A stretch of DNA of 64,000 nt, taken from assembly GCF_014648175.1 (NCBI RefSeq), contig NZ_BMQP01000010.1:124001-188000 (forward strand), read 5' to 3'. The notes under the pieces were generated by a model. That model searched no databases and was not told the DNA's origin. It was given only the letters and a program-made list of their open reading frames with translations. The position numbers and the translations under genes are program-made. Below, piece after piece: positions 45,560 to 53,510 of this stretch (its first letter is position 1; every line of letters begins with the position of its first letter). This DNA is from Planobispora rosea. GTDB lineage: Bacteria; Actinomycetota; Actinomycetes; Streptosporangiales; Streptosporangiaceae.

Positions 45560-46524
45560 AGTCCCTCCAGGTAGGCGAGGCTCTCCCGCACGTTCCGCGC
45601 GGGGTCGGCGTCCCTGGAACCGAGGATGACGTCCTGCTCCAGGACATACCAGCCGGGGTACCCGGCGGCCCTCAGGACGGCCACGATGCCCGCGACGTCC
45701 ACGTCCCCCTGTCCGAGCGGGCGGTAGATCCCTTCCCGCACGGCCTGGGTGTAGGTCAGCCCGCCCGCCCGGACCCGCTCGGCCAGGCCCGCGTCGACGT
45801 CCTTGAGGTGGACGTGGGCGACGCGGCCCGCGGCCCGCCGGGCCAGGTCGCCGGGGTCGGTGCCGCCGATCAGCAGGTGGCCGGTGTCCAGGCAGAGGGG
45901 GACCGCGCTGCCGTCGAGGACCCGCTCCACCTCCTCCGCGCTCTCCACCATGGTCCCCACGTGCGGGTGCAGGGTGACGGCGCGGCCGAACTCCCTGGCG
46001 TTGCGGAGGATCCTCTCCAGGTTTCCCAGCAGGGTCTTCCAGCCGCGCGCGTCCAGCACCGGCTTGGCGTCGTAGCCGTCGCGCCCGGTGGCGGCGGCCA
46101 GGACGACGACGTCCACGTCTCCGTCCCGGAAGGCCCGCATGGTGGCGCGCACCTCCGGGAGCGGGTCGTGGTGGGGGTCGTGCAGGACCACGGGTACGAA
46201 CCCGCCGACCGCGCGCAGGCCGTACTGGCCGAGGAGGGAGCGGCACCGCGACGGCGAGGGCGGCAGGAACCCCGCCGGGCCCAGCTCGGTGGCGTTCAGG
46301 CCCAGCTCGGCCATCTCGGTGAGGACGCGTGAGCGGTCGAGCTGGTGGCCCCAGCCGGGAACCTCGCAGACCCCCCAGGAGATGGGCGCGCCCGCCGTCC
46401 TGAGCGCGCCGCCCTCCACCGGGCCCCCCTCCGCCGGGCCCCCCTCCGCCGGGCCCCCCTCCGCCGGGCCCCGCCTCTCCGAACCCCGCCTCATCGCACC
46501 ACCCTTCATCGGACGACCCTTCAC
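45556..46524 (-). CDS. iolE: myo-inosose-2 dehydratase
   Basis: 322 residues, TIM-barrel. The core starts at GAPISWGVCEVPGWGHQL, exactly the IolE signature, and continues with VHPHVGTMVE, LDTGHLLIGGTD (metal-binding Asp/His), HVHLKDVD and VLEQDVI. Dehydrates 2-keto-myo-inositol to the trihydroxycyclohexanedione used by IolD. The GTG start overlaps the iolG stop; the extra ~40-residue N-terminus before the core is repeat-derived (AEGGP units), so an ATG at 46509 or 46494 may be the true start. Confidence 0.93.
   Translation of the reverse strand: MKGRPMKGGAMRRGSERRGPAEGGPAEGGPAEGGPVEGGALRTAGAPISWGVCEVPGWGHQLDRSRVLTEMAELGLNATELGPAGFLPPSPSRCRSLLGQYGLRAVGGFVPVVLHDPHHDPLPEVRATMRAFRDGDVDVVVLAAATGRDGYDAKPVLDARGWKTLLGNLERILRNAREFGRAVTLHPHVGTMVESAEEVERVLDGSAVPLCLDTGHLLIGGTDPGDLARRAAGRVAHVHLKDVDAGLAERVRAGGLTYTQAVREGIYRPLGQGDVDVAGIVAVLRAAGYPGWYVLEQDVILGSRDADPARNVRESLAYLEGL
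46421..46480. repeat. 15-bp tandem repeat in the iolE N-terminus
   Basis: Three identical copies of GGGCCCCCCTCCGCC at 46421, 46436 and 46451 and a partial fourth, coding AEGGP pentapeptides. This extends a conserved enzyme by a low-complexity leader. Confidence 0.85.
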
Positions 46525-47504
46525 CGGACGACCTCGGCCACGCGGACCGTGCGTCCCTCGCGGAGGGACAGGTCGGCCGCCTCCGCGACGTAGAGCGCGG
46601 CCAGCGCGTCCTGCACCGTGCACGGGCTGTCCGTCTCCCCGCGGGCGGCGGCGAGGAAGGCGCCGAGTTCCGCCGCGTAGGCCGGCGCGAATCTGGTGGC
46701 GAAGTCGGGCCACGGCTCCGCCCCCGGCTGCAGTCCTTCCGTGCTGGTCAGCGGGGACCGCTGGTCGAGGCCGACCACCTGGGTCCGCAGGGTCCCGGCC
46801 AGTTCCATCCGCACGTCGTATCCGGCGCCGTTGTAGCGCGAGCCCTGCAACGTGACCAGGGTGCCGTCGTCCATGGTCAGGATCGCCGCGCTGGTGTCGA
46901 CGTCCCCGGCCGCGGCGAAGAACGCCTCACCGCGGTTGGCGCCCGTCGCGTGGACGGTCTCGACCTCGCGGCCGGTGACCCAGCGCAGGATGTCGAAGTC
47001 GTGGATGTGGCAGTCGCGGTAGATCCCGCCGGACGTCGCGATGTAGCCGGCGGCGGGCGGGCGGGGGTCAGCGGTGATCATGTGGACCCGGTGCAGCACG
47101 CCGAGCCCTCCGCCGCGCAGGGCCGCGCGGGCCGCGGCGTATCCGGCGTCGAACCGGCGCTGGAACCCGATGTGCACCACCGTCCCGCTCTGCTTGGCCG
47201 CCTCCAGCACCCGGACCGTGTCGTCCACGCCCGAGGCGGCGGGCTTCTCGCAGAACGCCGGGATCCCGGCGGCGCAGGCACGCAGCAGGAGCTCCGCGTG
47301 CGTGGCCGTGGGGGTCGCGATGACCACGGCGTCGGTGCGGAATGCGTCCCCGATCCTGGCCCGCGCCCCGAGCCCGGCGGCCACTTCGCCCGCCCGCGCT
47401 CCGTCCGCGTCGGCCACCACCACCTCGTCGACGCGGGGATGCGCGGCCAGCGTCGCCGCGTGGAACGTCCCGATCCGTCCGAGACCAACTAGACCAACAC
47501 GCAT
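46521..47504 (-). CDS. iolG: inositol 2-dehydrogenase
   Basis: 327 residues, Gfo/Idh/MocA family. N-terminal Rossmann GLVGLGRIGTFHAATL, the family motif CEKPAASG with the catalytic Lys, and GGIYRDCHIHDFDILRWVTG, as in MI dehydrogenase. Oxidises myo-inositol to 2-keto-myo-inositol with NAD+. First gene of the operon. ATG start with GGAGG 7 bases upstream, downstream of the clear promoter at 47541-47569. No iolA or inositol transporter gene is in the operon or elsewhere in the window. Confidence 0.94.
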   Translation of the reverse strand: MRVGLVGLGRIGTFHAATLAAHPRVDEVVVADADGARAGEVAAGLGARARIGDAFRTDAVVIATPTATHAELLLRACAAGIPAFCEKPAASGVDDTVRVLEAAKQSGTVVHIGFQRRFDAGYAAARAALRGGGLGVLHRVHMITADPRPPAAGYIATSGGIYRDCHIHDFDILRWVTGREVETVHATGANRGEAFFAAAGDVDTSAAILTMDDGTLVTLQGSRYNGAGYDVRMELAGTLRTQVVGLDQRSPLTSTEGLQPGAEPWPDFATRFAPAYAAELGAFLAAARGETDSPCTVQDALAALYVAEAADLSLREGRTVRVAEVVR

Positions 47505-47540
47505 ATTGACGCCTCCGGTGAAGAGAGCGGCTGGCCTCCA

Positions 47541-47569
47541 GTTCTAAGCGACGGTTCCGTACTCGTCAA
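47541..47569 (-). promoter_or_regulatory. iolG promoter TTGACG-N17-TAGAAC
   Basis: On the minus strand TTGACG (47564-47569) and TAGAAC (47541-47546) with 17-bp spacing, an excellent vegetative promoter. The predicted start is about 30 bases before the iolG ATG, leaving room for the GGAGG site. Confidence 0.7.
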
Positions 47570-47574
47570 GACTT

Positions 47575-47584
47575 TGTCATGACA
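47575..47584. promoter_or_regulatory. palindrome TGTCATGACA next to the iolG -35 box
   Basis: A perfect 10-bp palindrome 6 bases upstream of the iolG -35 element, with partial flanking symmetry. Its position suits an operator for an inositol-responsive regulator, though no IolR-type gene is in the window. Confidence 0.45.
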
Positions 47585-47672
47585 TTCGGACTATCTATCA
47601 ACCCATGCCATATCACCCGTGACACAGGCCACGGCCGCCGGCGATCCCCCGCGTCCGGCGGGAAGGGCGTGA

Positions 47673-49172
47673 TCAGCGGGGAACCCGTTCCGCGACGGCC
47701 CGGACCACCTCGCCGGCATGGTGGACCGGGAGGCGGGCGAAGCCCACGACCAGGGCCGGCGGGCCCGGTCTGTGGCGCATCGGGCCCACCGGCTCGGCCG
47801 CGAGGCCGCATTCCTGCGCCGCCCGGGCGGCGGCCCGCTCGTCCCAGTCCTCGGGCAGTTCGGCCAGGAGGTGGAGCCCGGCGGAGACGCCGTGCACGGT
47901 GATCTCGGGCAGGTGCTCGGCCAGGGCCCGGACGAGGGTGTCGCGCCGGGTGCGGTACTCACGGCGCATCCGCCGCAGGTGCCGGTCGTAGGCCCCGGAC
48001 CGCACGAAGTCCGCCAGCGCGTACTGCTCCAGCACCGGAGAGCCCATGTCCACCTCCGCCCGCCCCCGCCGCACCGCCCCGGCGATCTCCGGAGGGGCGG
48101 CCACCCAGCCGAGCCGGAGACCGGGGGCCAGGGACTTGCTGACGCTGCCGGCGAGCACCACCCGGTCCGGGGCGAGCCCCTGCAGGCAGCCCACCGGATC
48201 GCGATCGAACCGGAACTCGGCGTCGTAGTCGTCCTCCAGGATCGTCGCCCCCGCCGCCGCGGCCCACTCGATCAGCTCGGCACGGCGGCGCGGGGAGAGC
48301 ACGACCCCGGTCGGGTAGTGATGGGCCGGGGTGAGCAGCACCGCCCGGACCCCGGTCGCGGCGAGGGCGCCGACGTCGACGCCCTCCTCGTCCACCGGGA
48401 CCGCGACCGGGTCGGCCCCGGCCGACCTGAGCAGCGGTAGCTGACGCAGGCCGGTCGGGTCCTCGACCGCGAGCCGGATCCGGCCGGGACGCGGCGCCGC
48501 ACGGGCGTCACCGTCCACGAACCAGCTCAGGTTCTCGCCGCTCCGGCCGGTCGGCGAGAGCCGTCCGGCCAGCGCCTGGACCGTGAGGCTGAGTCCCTGG
48601 GCCACCCCGCCGACGATCACCAGGTTCTCCGGCGTGACGTCGGCTCCGCGGACCCTGCGCAGGTAGCCGGCCAGTTCCTCGCGCAGCTCCGGCACTCCGC
48701 CGGGATCGCCGTAGTCCAGGGCGTCGGCGGGCAGCGCGGCGAGCGCCCGCCGCACCGAGGCCAGCCATCGCTCGCGGGGGAACGACCGCAGGTCGGGCGA
48801 GGTGGGACGGCGCCCGTAGGCGCACTCGTGGGCGGGCGACCCGGGATCCGGGGCTCCAGGATCCGGGGCTCCAGGATCCGGGGCACCAGGATCCGGGGCA
48901 CCGCCCGATCCCGCCGGGGCGCGGCAGGCCATGGGGGCGACGCGGGTCCCGGCGCCGACCTTGGAGATCAGGAACCCCTCGGCGACGAGCTGCTCGTACG
49001 CCTCCACGACCACGCCGCGCGAGAACCCCAGGTCCCTGGCCAGTTCCCGGCTCGCGGGCAGCCGTTCCCCGGCCGCCAGCCTGCCGTGCCGTACGGCCGC
49101 GCGCAGTTCACGGGCGATCTGCCCGGCGATGCCGCCCGCCGCCCGGTCGATGCTCAGGTGCAGATCCGCCAA
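47673..49172 (-). CDS. MocR-type (GntR-aminotransferase) transcriptional regulator
   Basis: 499 residues. N-terminal GntR HTH (about 1-70; GRLAAGERLPASRELARDLGFSRGVVVEAYEQL), a linker with four APDPG repeats (about 92-112), then a class I aminotransferase-like domain (about 120-495) with the PLP Lys in SVSKSLAPGLRLGW and EDDYDAEF. Probably senses a PLP-bound effector. Divergent from the EamA transporter gene 168 bases away, a common MocR arrangement; the tandem iolG promoter lies past its end. GATTGGTC repeats sit in its promoter side. Confidence 0.93.
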   Translation of the reverse strand: MADLHLSIDRAAGGIAGQIARELRAAVRHGRLAAGERLPASRELARDLGFSRGVVVEAYEQLVAEGFLISKVGAGTRVAPMACRAPAGSGGAPDPGAPDPGAPDPGAPDPGSPAHECAYGRRPTSPDLRSFPRERWLASVRRALAALPADALDYGDPGGVPELREELAGYLRRVRGADVTPENLVIVGGVAQGLSLTVQALAGRLSPTGRSGENLSWFVDGDARAAPRPGRIRLAVEDPTGLRQLPLLRSAGADPVAVPVDEEGVDVGALAATGVRAVLLTPAHHYPTGVVLSPRRRAELIEWAAAAGATILEDDYDAEFRFDRDPVGCLQGLAPDRVVLAGSVSKSLAPGLRLGWVAAPPEIAGAVRRGRAEVDMGSPVLEQYALADFVRSGAYDRHLRRMRREYRTRRDTLVRALAEHLPEITVHGVSAGLHLLAELPEDWDERAAARAAQECGLAAEPVGPMRHRPGPPALVVGFARLPVHHAGEVVRAVAERVPR

Positions 49173-49271
49173 TGTGCCCCGTCCTCAATCGAATGATCGT
49201 TAGGCGGGGGCGTCCGCCTGGCCGAGGCCGGAGACGCGCGTCCCGCGCCGGCGATCATGTGGCCGCGATCC

Positions 49272-49303
49272 GATTGGTCCACTATCTCATCCGCTGATTG
49301 GTC
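49272..49303. promoter_or_regulatory. GATTGGTC direct repeats (MocR-type operator candidate)
   Basis: GATTGGTC occurs at 49272-49279 and 49296-49303, 24 bases apart, in the divergent gap between the MocR gene and the EamA gene. MocR regulators typically bind short direct repeats in such gaps, so this is a fitting operator candidate. Confidence 0.45.
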
Positions 49304-49340
49304 TCGGTGGGTGAACCATTCGATCCCTAGCATTCCCGGC

Positions 49341-50261
49341 ATGAGCACAGATGTCATCCCCCGCTCCGGGGAGACCCGGGGACTCACCACCCGCTCCGGG
49401 GAGACCCGCGGACTCGCCCAGGCGGGCGGAGCGATGTTCCTGGTGGGCACCCTCGCGGGAGTCGCCGGCGCGATCCAGGACTATCCCCTCTACGGCGGCC
49501 AGGCGCTGCGCTACCTCCTGGCCGCCGCCGTCCTGCTGGCCGTGACACGCCTGGCGGGCCTGAGGTTCGTACGGCTGACGCCCCGGGAGACCGCCCTCCT
49601 GGTCGCGCTCTCCCTGACCGGACTCGTCATCTTCAACATCTGCGTGATCGAGGCGACCCGGCACGGCGGTCCCGCCCTGGTCGGCACCGTGCTCGGCACC
49701 GTCCCGCTGGCCCTGGCCCTGCTGGACGGCCGCCCCTCGCCCCGGGTGATCGGGGCGGCGGCCGTGGTGGTCGCCGGGGCGACGGTGGCCACCGGCCTGG
49801 GCAGCGGCGACCTGACCGGCCTGCTGTGGTCGCTGGGCGCGCTGGTCTGCGAGGTCTGCTTCTCGTTGCTGGCCCTGCCGCTCCTGCCCAAGCTGGGCGC
49901 GGTGCGGGTCTCGGCGTACTCGGCGGCGCTGGCCGTACCGCTCCTCATGGCGGCCGGCCTGCTGATCGACGGCACCGCGATGGTGCGCGTGCCGACCCTC
50001 GGCGAGGCCGCGGGCCTCGGCTACCAGTCGATCATCGTGACGACCGTGGCGTTCTTCCTCTGGTACAACGCCCTGCCCCGGCTCGGCCCCGGCCGGGCGG
50101 GCCTGTTCGCCGGGCTGATCCCCGTCGGCGCGATCGCCACCGGCGCCGTCCTCGGCCTCGGCGCGCCGTCGGCCGCCGACCTGGCCGGAGCCGCGCTGGT
50201 CGTCACCGGCATCGTCATCGGGCTCTCGGCCCCCGCCCCGTCACGCGTCACCGGCTCTTGA
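49341..50261 (+). CDS. EamA/DMT-family permease
   Basis: 306 residues with about ten TM helices in two five-helix halves (YLLAAAVLLAVTRLAG, ALLVALSLTGLVIFNICVIEA, LVGTVLGTVPLALALL, VVVAGATVATGLG, LPLLPKLGAVRVSAY, SIIVTTVAFFLWYNALPRLGPGRAGLFAGLIPVGAIATGAVLG). The N-terminus has duplicated SGETRGL segments coded by a 27-bp direct repeat. A drug/metabolite exporter, substrate unknown, divergent from and probably controlled by the MocR gene. ATG at 49341; the frame is open to 49257 but that part covers the operator. Confidence 0.9.
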   Translation: MSTDVIPRSGETRGLTTRSGETRGLAQAGGAMFLVGTLAGVAGAIQDYPLYGGQALRYLLAAAVLLAVTRLAGLRFVRLTPRETALLVALSLTGLVIFNICVIEATRHGGPALVGTVLGTVPLALALLDGRPSPRVIGAAAVVVAGATVATGLGSGDLTGLLWSLGALVCEVCFSLLALPLLPKLGAVRVSAYSAALAVPLLMAAGLLIDGTAMVRVPTLGEAAGLGYQSIIVTTVAFFLWYNALPRLGPGRAGLFAGLIPVGAIATGAVLGLGAPSAADLAGAALVVTGIVIGLSAPAPSRVTGS

Positions 50262-50294
50262 CGGGGCGGGGGCGGGCGTTGCGAGGATGGCGGA

Positions 50295-51308
50295 ATGCCG
50301 CTACGGACAGCGCGCGCGACGGCGGCGACCATGACGGCCGCGGCGACGACCGCCGTCACGTTCATCGCCACCGTCATCGCCGCCCTCACGGTCGCCGCCC
50401 CGCACGCCGGAGCCGCGTCGGCCGAGCCGGTGATCCGCTACGCCGGGCTGGCCGGCAACTGCCTGCGGAGCGACGGCACCCGGCGACCGTGCGGCCCGTG
50501 GAAGCTCTGGCTGAGCGACGGCCGCGTCGTCGCGCTCCCCGACGCCCGGCGGATCGCGAAGACCGAGACCGGATACCCGGCCGCCGCGCCCCTCTCGATC
50601 TCCCCGCACGGCGCCCGGGTCGCGTACTTCCGGGAGGACGACGGCGCGCTCATGATCTGGGAGGCCGCCACCGGCAGGGCGCGCCGGGTTCCCGGCGTGG
50701 GGTGGCCGGGCGACCTCAGGCTCGTCGAGATCACCCTCTCCACGCGCGCACGATTTGTCGGCGTATACGGCCTCCGGGGCTCCCGATGGGTCGACCGGGT
50801 CGTCGACACGGTCACCGGCAGGAGTTTCACCCTGCCCGAGGGCCGGCGTTCCTTGAGGTTCAGCCCGGACCTGAAGCACATGCTGGCCGACGGCCAGAGC
50901 GTGACGGAGATCTACTCGACCGCGACGTGGTCGGTGGAGAGACGGTGGGTGAAACAGCGGCGGACGGACCACCTGTACGGCGACCTCGCCCCCGACGGCG
51001 TCACCGTGGCCACCGCCCTCAGGACGGAGACCCGTGGTTCCGCCGGGAACACGGTCACCCTCCACAACCTCGCCACCGGCGAGCGGAGCACCCTCTCCCT
51101 CCGGCTCCGCTCCGGCGAGACCGTCCACCGCGCACGCTGGGACGGGGCGGGCCGCCTCGACGTCCTGACCTTCTCCACACGGCACGTGGCGAACCGGTTC
51201 CGCACGACGTACACGTGGTACCGGCTGGACCGCGCGACGCACGGGCTGCGGCGGCTCGACTCCTTCACCGCCACCTCGGCCCTGTGGAACCACCGGCCGG
51301 CCTTCTGA
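50295..51308 (+). CDS. secreted beta-propeller-like protein
   Basis: 337 residues. Signal peptide (about 1-42, MTAAATTAVTFIATVIAALTVAAPHAGAASA), then a repetitive beta-strand pattern with TolB/WD40-like elements: LSISPHGARVAYFREDDG, TLPEGRRSLRFSPDLKHMLADG, HLYGDLAPDGVTVATAL. Two conserved Cys near the start (NCLRSDGTRRPCGPW) may form a disulphide. No catalytic motif; a binding or scaffold role outside the cell is likely. ATG at 50295 with GAGGATGGCGGA upstream. Confidence 0.72.
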   Translation: MPLRTARATAATMTAAATTAVTFIATVIAALTVAAPHAGAASAEPVIRYAGLAGNCLRSDGTRRPCGPWKLWLSDGRVVALPDARRIAKTETGYPAAAPLSISPHGARVAYFREDDGALMIWEAATGRARRVPGVGWPGDLRLVEITLSTRARFVGVYGLRGSRWVDRVVDTVTGRSFTLPEGRRSLRFSPDLKHMLADGQSVTEIYSTATWSVERRWVKQRRTDHLYGDLAPDGVTVATALRTETRGSAGNTVTLHNLATGERSTLSLRLRSGETVHRARWDGAGRLDVLTFSTRHVANRFRTTYTWYRLDRATHGLRRLDSFTATSALWNHRPAF

Positions 51309-51328
51309 GGACCCCGGCGGCGCGGGCG

Positions 51329-51460
51329 TCAGTGGTGCAGCGGCGGCTGGAACTTGTCCTCGTCGGCGATCATGCGCAGGACGATGGTGAGGAGCGAGCC
51401 CACGAGCCCGCCGATGATGAGCACCCCGATGGCGTAGAGCACCACGTACCCGATTTCCAT
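51329..51460 (-). CDS. 43-residue membrane microprotein
   Basis: Reads MEIGYVVLYAIGVLIIGGLV, then GSLLTIVLRMIADEDKFQ and PPLHH. One predicted TM helix (about 4-26) and a short charged/His tail. Very strong ribosome binding site (GGAGGAGGAATC just before the ATG), which is unusual for a random short frame. Too short to place in a family with confidence. It lies in the 474-base gap between the beta-propeller gene and the class I fumarase, antisense to both. Confidence 0.6.
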   Translation of the reverse strand: MEIGYVVLYAIGVLIIGGLVGSLLTIVLRMIADEDKFQPPLHH

Positions 51461-51782
51461 GATTCCTCCTCCGTGGAGACGGACCGAGTCCTCATCTCCA
51501 TCTTCGTGACCTCACATCGCGGGGACGCATTCTCCGGCCAACGCCCGGTAAAAGCTCCGCCATTTCTCCGGCGCCGGACGGGGTGTCCGCTGGCGCGGGC
51601 ACGGCGCCGGACGGCGGCGCACCGCCGGTACGGACGGCACGCGGGAGCGCGGCCCCCCGGCGGCGGGTGATCCGTCGGGGGTGGGCTGCTCCGGAACGGC
51701 CGGTGGGAGGCCGTACCCTCTATGAGGATCCGGAGAACGGCGAGGATCCGGAGAAGACCCCCGGCACGGAGGATCAACGACG
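51461..51782. other. intergenic region upstream of the class I fumarase
   Basis: 322 bases without a further gene. A duplicated GAGGATCCGGAGA (about 51724 and 51740) lies 40-60 bases before the fumarase ATG. Nothing else stands out. Confidence 0.4.
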
Positions 51783-53435
51783 ATGCCCGAGTTCGACTAC
51801 ACCGACCTGCTCCCGCTGGGACCGGATGAGACGGAATACCGTCTGATCAGCAGCGAGGGGGTGCGTGTCGTCGAGGCCGCGGGCCGCCGGTTCCTGGAGG
51901 TCGAGCCCGAGGCGCTGCGCCTGCTCACCGAGACGGCGATCCACGACATCTCCCACTATCTCCGGTCGTCGCATCTCGCCCAGCTCCGGAAGATCATCGA
52001 CGACCCGGAGTCCAGCGGCAACGACCGGTTCGTCGCCCTCGACCTGCTGAAGAACGCCTCGATCTCGGCCGGCGGCGTGCTCCCCATGTGCCAGGACACC
52101 GGCACCGCGATCGTGATGGGCAAGCGCGGCCGGCACGTGCTCACCGACGGCGCCGACGCCGAGCACGTCTCGCGTGGCGTCTACGACGCCTACACCAGGC
52201 TCAACCTGCGCTACTCCCAGATGGCCCCGATCACCATGTGGGAGGAGAAGAACACCGGCTCCAACCTCCCCGCCCAGATCGAGCTGTACGCCGAGGACCC
52301 GCACGGCCACCCGGACGAGTACAAGCTGCTGTTCATGGCCAAGGGCGGCGGCAGCGCCAACAAGTCGTTCCTGTACCAGGAGACCAAGGCGGTCCTCAAC
52401 GAGAAGCGCATGCTGGCCTTCCTGGAGGAGAAGATCCGCTCCCTGGGCACCGCGGCCTGCCCGCCGTACCACCTGGCGATCGTCGTGGGCGGCACCTCCG
52501 CCGAGTACGCCCTGAAGACGGCGAAGTACGCCAGCGCCCGCTACCTGGACTCCATCCCCACCTCCGGCTCCCCCAGCGGCCACGGCTTCCGCGACACCGA
52601 GCTGGAGGCGAAGGTCTTCGAGCTCACCCAGAAGCTCGGCATCGGCGCCCAGTTCGGCGGCAAGTACTTCTGCCACGACGTCCGCGTGATCCGGCTGCCC
52701 CGGCACGGTGCCTCCTGCCCGGTCGCCATCGCGGTCTCCTGCAGCGCCGACCGCCAGGCCCTCGCCAAGATCACCCCTGAGGGGATCTTCCTGGAGCAGT
52801 TGGAGACCGACCCGGCGCGGTTCCTGCCGGACACCACCGACGAGCACCTGTCGGACGACGTCGTGAAGATCGACCTCAACCGGCCGATGGCGGAGATCCT
52901 CACCGAGCTGACGAAGTACCCGGTCAAGACCCGCCTGTCACTGACCGGCCCGCTGGTCGTCGCCCGCGACATCGCGCACGCCAAGATCGGCGAGCTGCTC
53001 GACGCGGGCGGCGAGATGCCGCAGTACATGAAGGACCACGCCGTCTACTACGCCGGTCCGGCCAAGACCCCCGAGGGCTACGCCTCCGGCTCCTTCGGCC
53101 CGACCACCGCCGGCCGGATGGACTCCTACGTCGAACGGTTCCAGGCCGCGGGCGGCTCCATGGTGATGCTCGCCAAGGGCAACCGGTCCCGGCAGGTCAC
53201 CGAGGCCTGTCAGAGGTACGGCGGTTTCTACCTCGGCTCGATCGGCGGCCCGGCCGCCCGCCTGGCCCAGGACTGCATCAAGAAGGTCGAGGTCCTGGAG
53301 TATCCGGAGCTCGGCATGGAGGCCGTCTGGAAAATCGAGGTCGAGGACTTCCCGGCCTTCATCGTGGTCGACGACAAGGGCGGCGACTTCTTCCAGGACA
53401 CCACCGGCCCCGTACTGTCCATCGGCCGCCGCTGA
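51783..53435 (+). CDS. class I fumarate hydratase ([4Fe-4S], single polypeptide)
   Basis: 550 residues, FumA/FumB-type fused alpha and beta regions. Cluster and substrate motifs are visible: [80 protein letters not shown] and, near the end, [17 protein letters not shown]. Catalyses fumarate-malate interconversion and is expected to be oxygen-sensitive. A class II fumarase (fumC) lies 5.5 kb downstream, so the organism has both types. ATG start. Confidence 0.93.
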   Translation: MPEFDYTDLLPLGPDETEYRLISSEGVRVVEAAGRRFLEVEPEALRLLTETAIHDISHYLRSSHLAQLRKIIDDPESSGNDRFVALDLLKNASISAGGVLPMCQDTGTAIVMGKRGRHVLTDGADAEHVSRGVYDAYTRLNLRYSQMAPITMWEEKNTGSNLPAQIELYAEDPHGHPDEYKLLFMAKGGGSANKSFLYQETKAVLNEKRMLAFLEEKIRSLGTAACPPYHLAIVVGGTSAEYALKTAKYASARYLDSIPTSGSPSGHGFRDTELEAKVFELTQKLGIGAQFGGKYFCHDVRVIRLPRHGASCPVAIAVSCSADRQALAKITPEGIFLEQLETDPARFLPDTTDEHLSDDVVKIDLNRPMAEILTELTKYPVKTRLSLTGPLVVARDIAHAKIGELLDAGGEMPQYMKDHAVYYAGPAKTPEGYASGSFGPTTAGRMDSYVERFQAAGGSMVMLAKGNRSRQVTEACQRYGGFYLGSIGGPAARLAQDCIKKVEVLEYPELGMEAVWKIEVEDFPAFIVVDDKGGDFFQDTTGPVLSIGRR

Positions 53436-53510
53436 TCCGGGACCAACTGAGCACCCTTCCGAGCGCCTTCTGCCCCGCCGTCTCCTGACAGATCACGATA
53501 TCGTCCTGCC

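Noticed and set aside
49257..49340. Extended N-terminus of the EamA protein from 49257
   Set aside because: Extension covers the GATTGGTC direct repeats and the likely promoter; the ATG at 49341 matches a normal DMT start.
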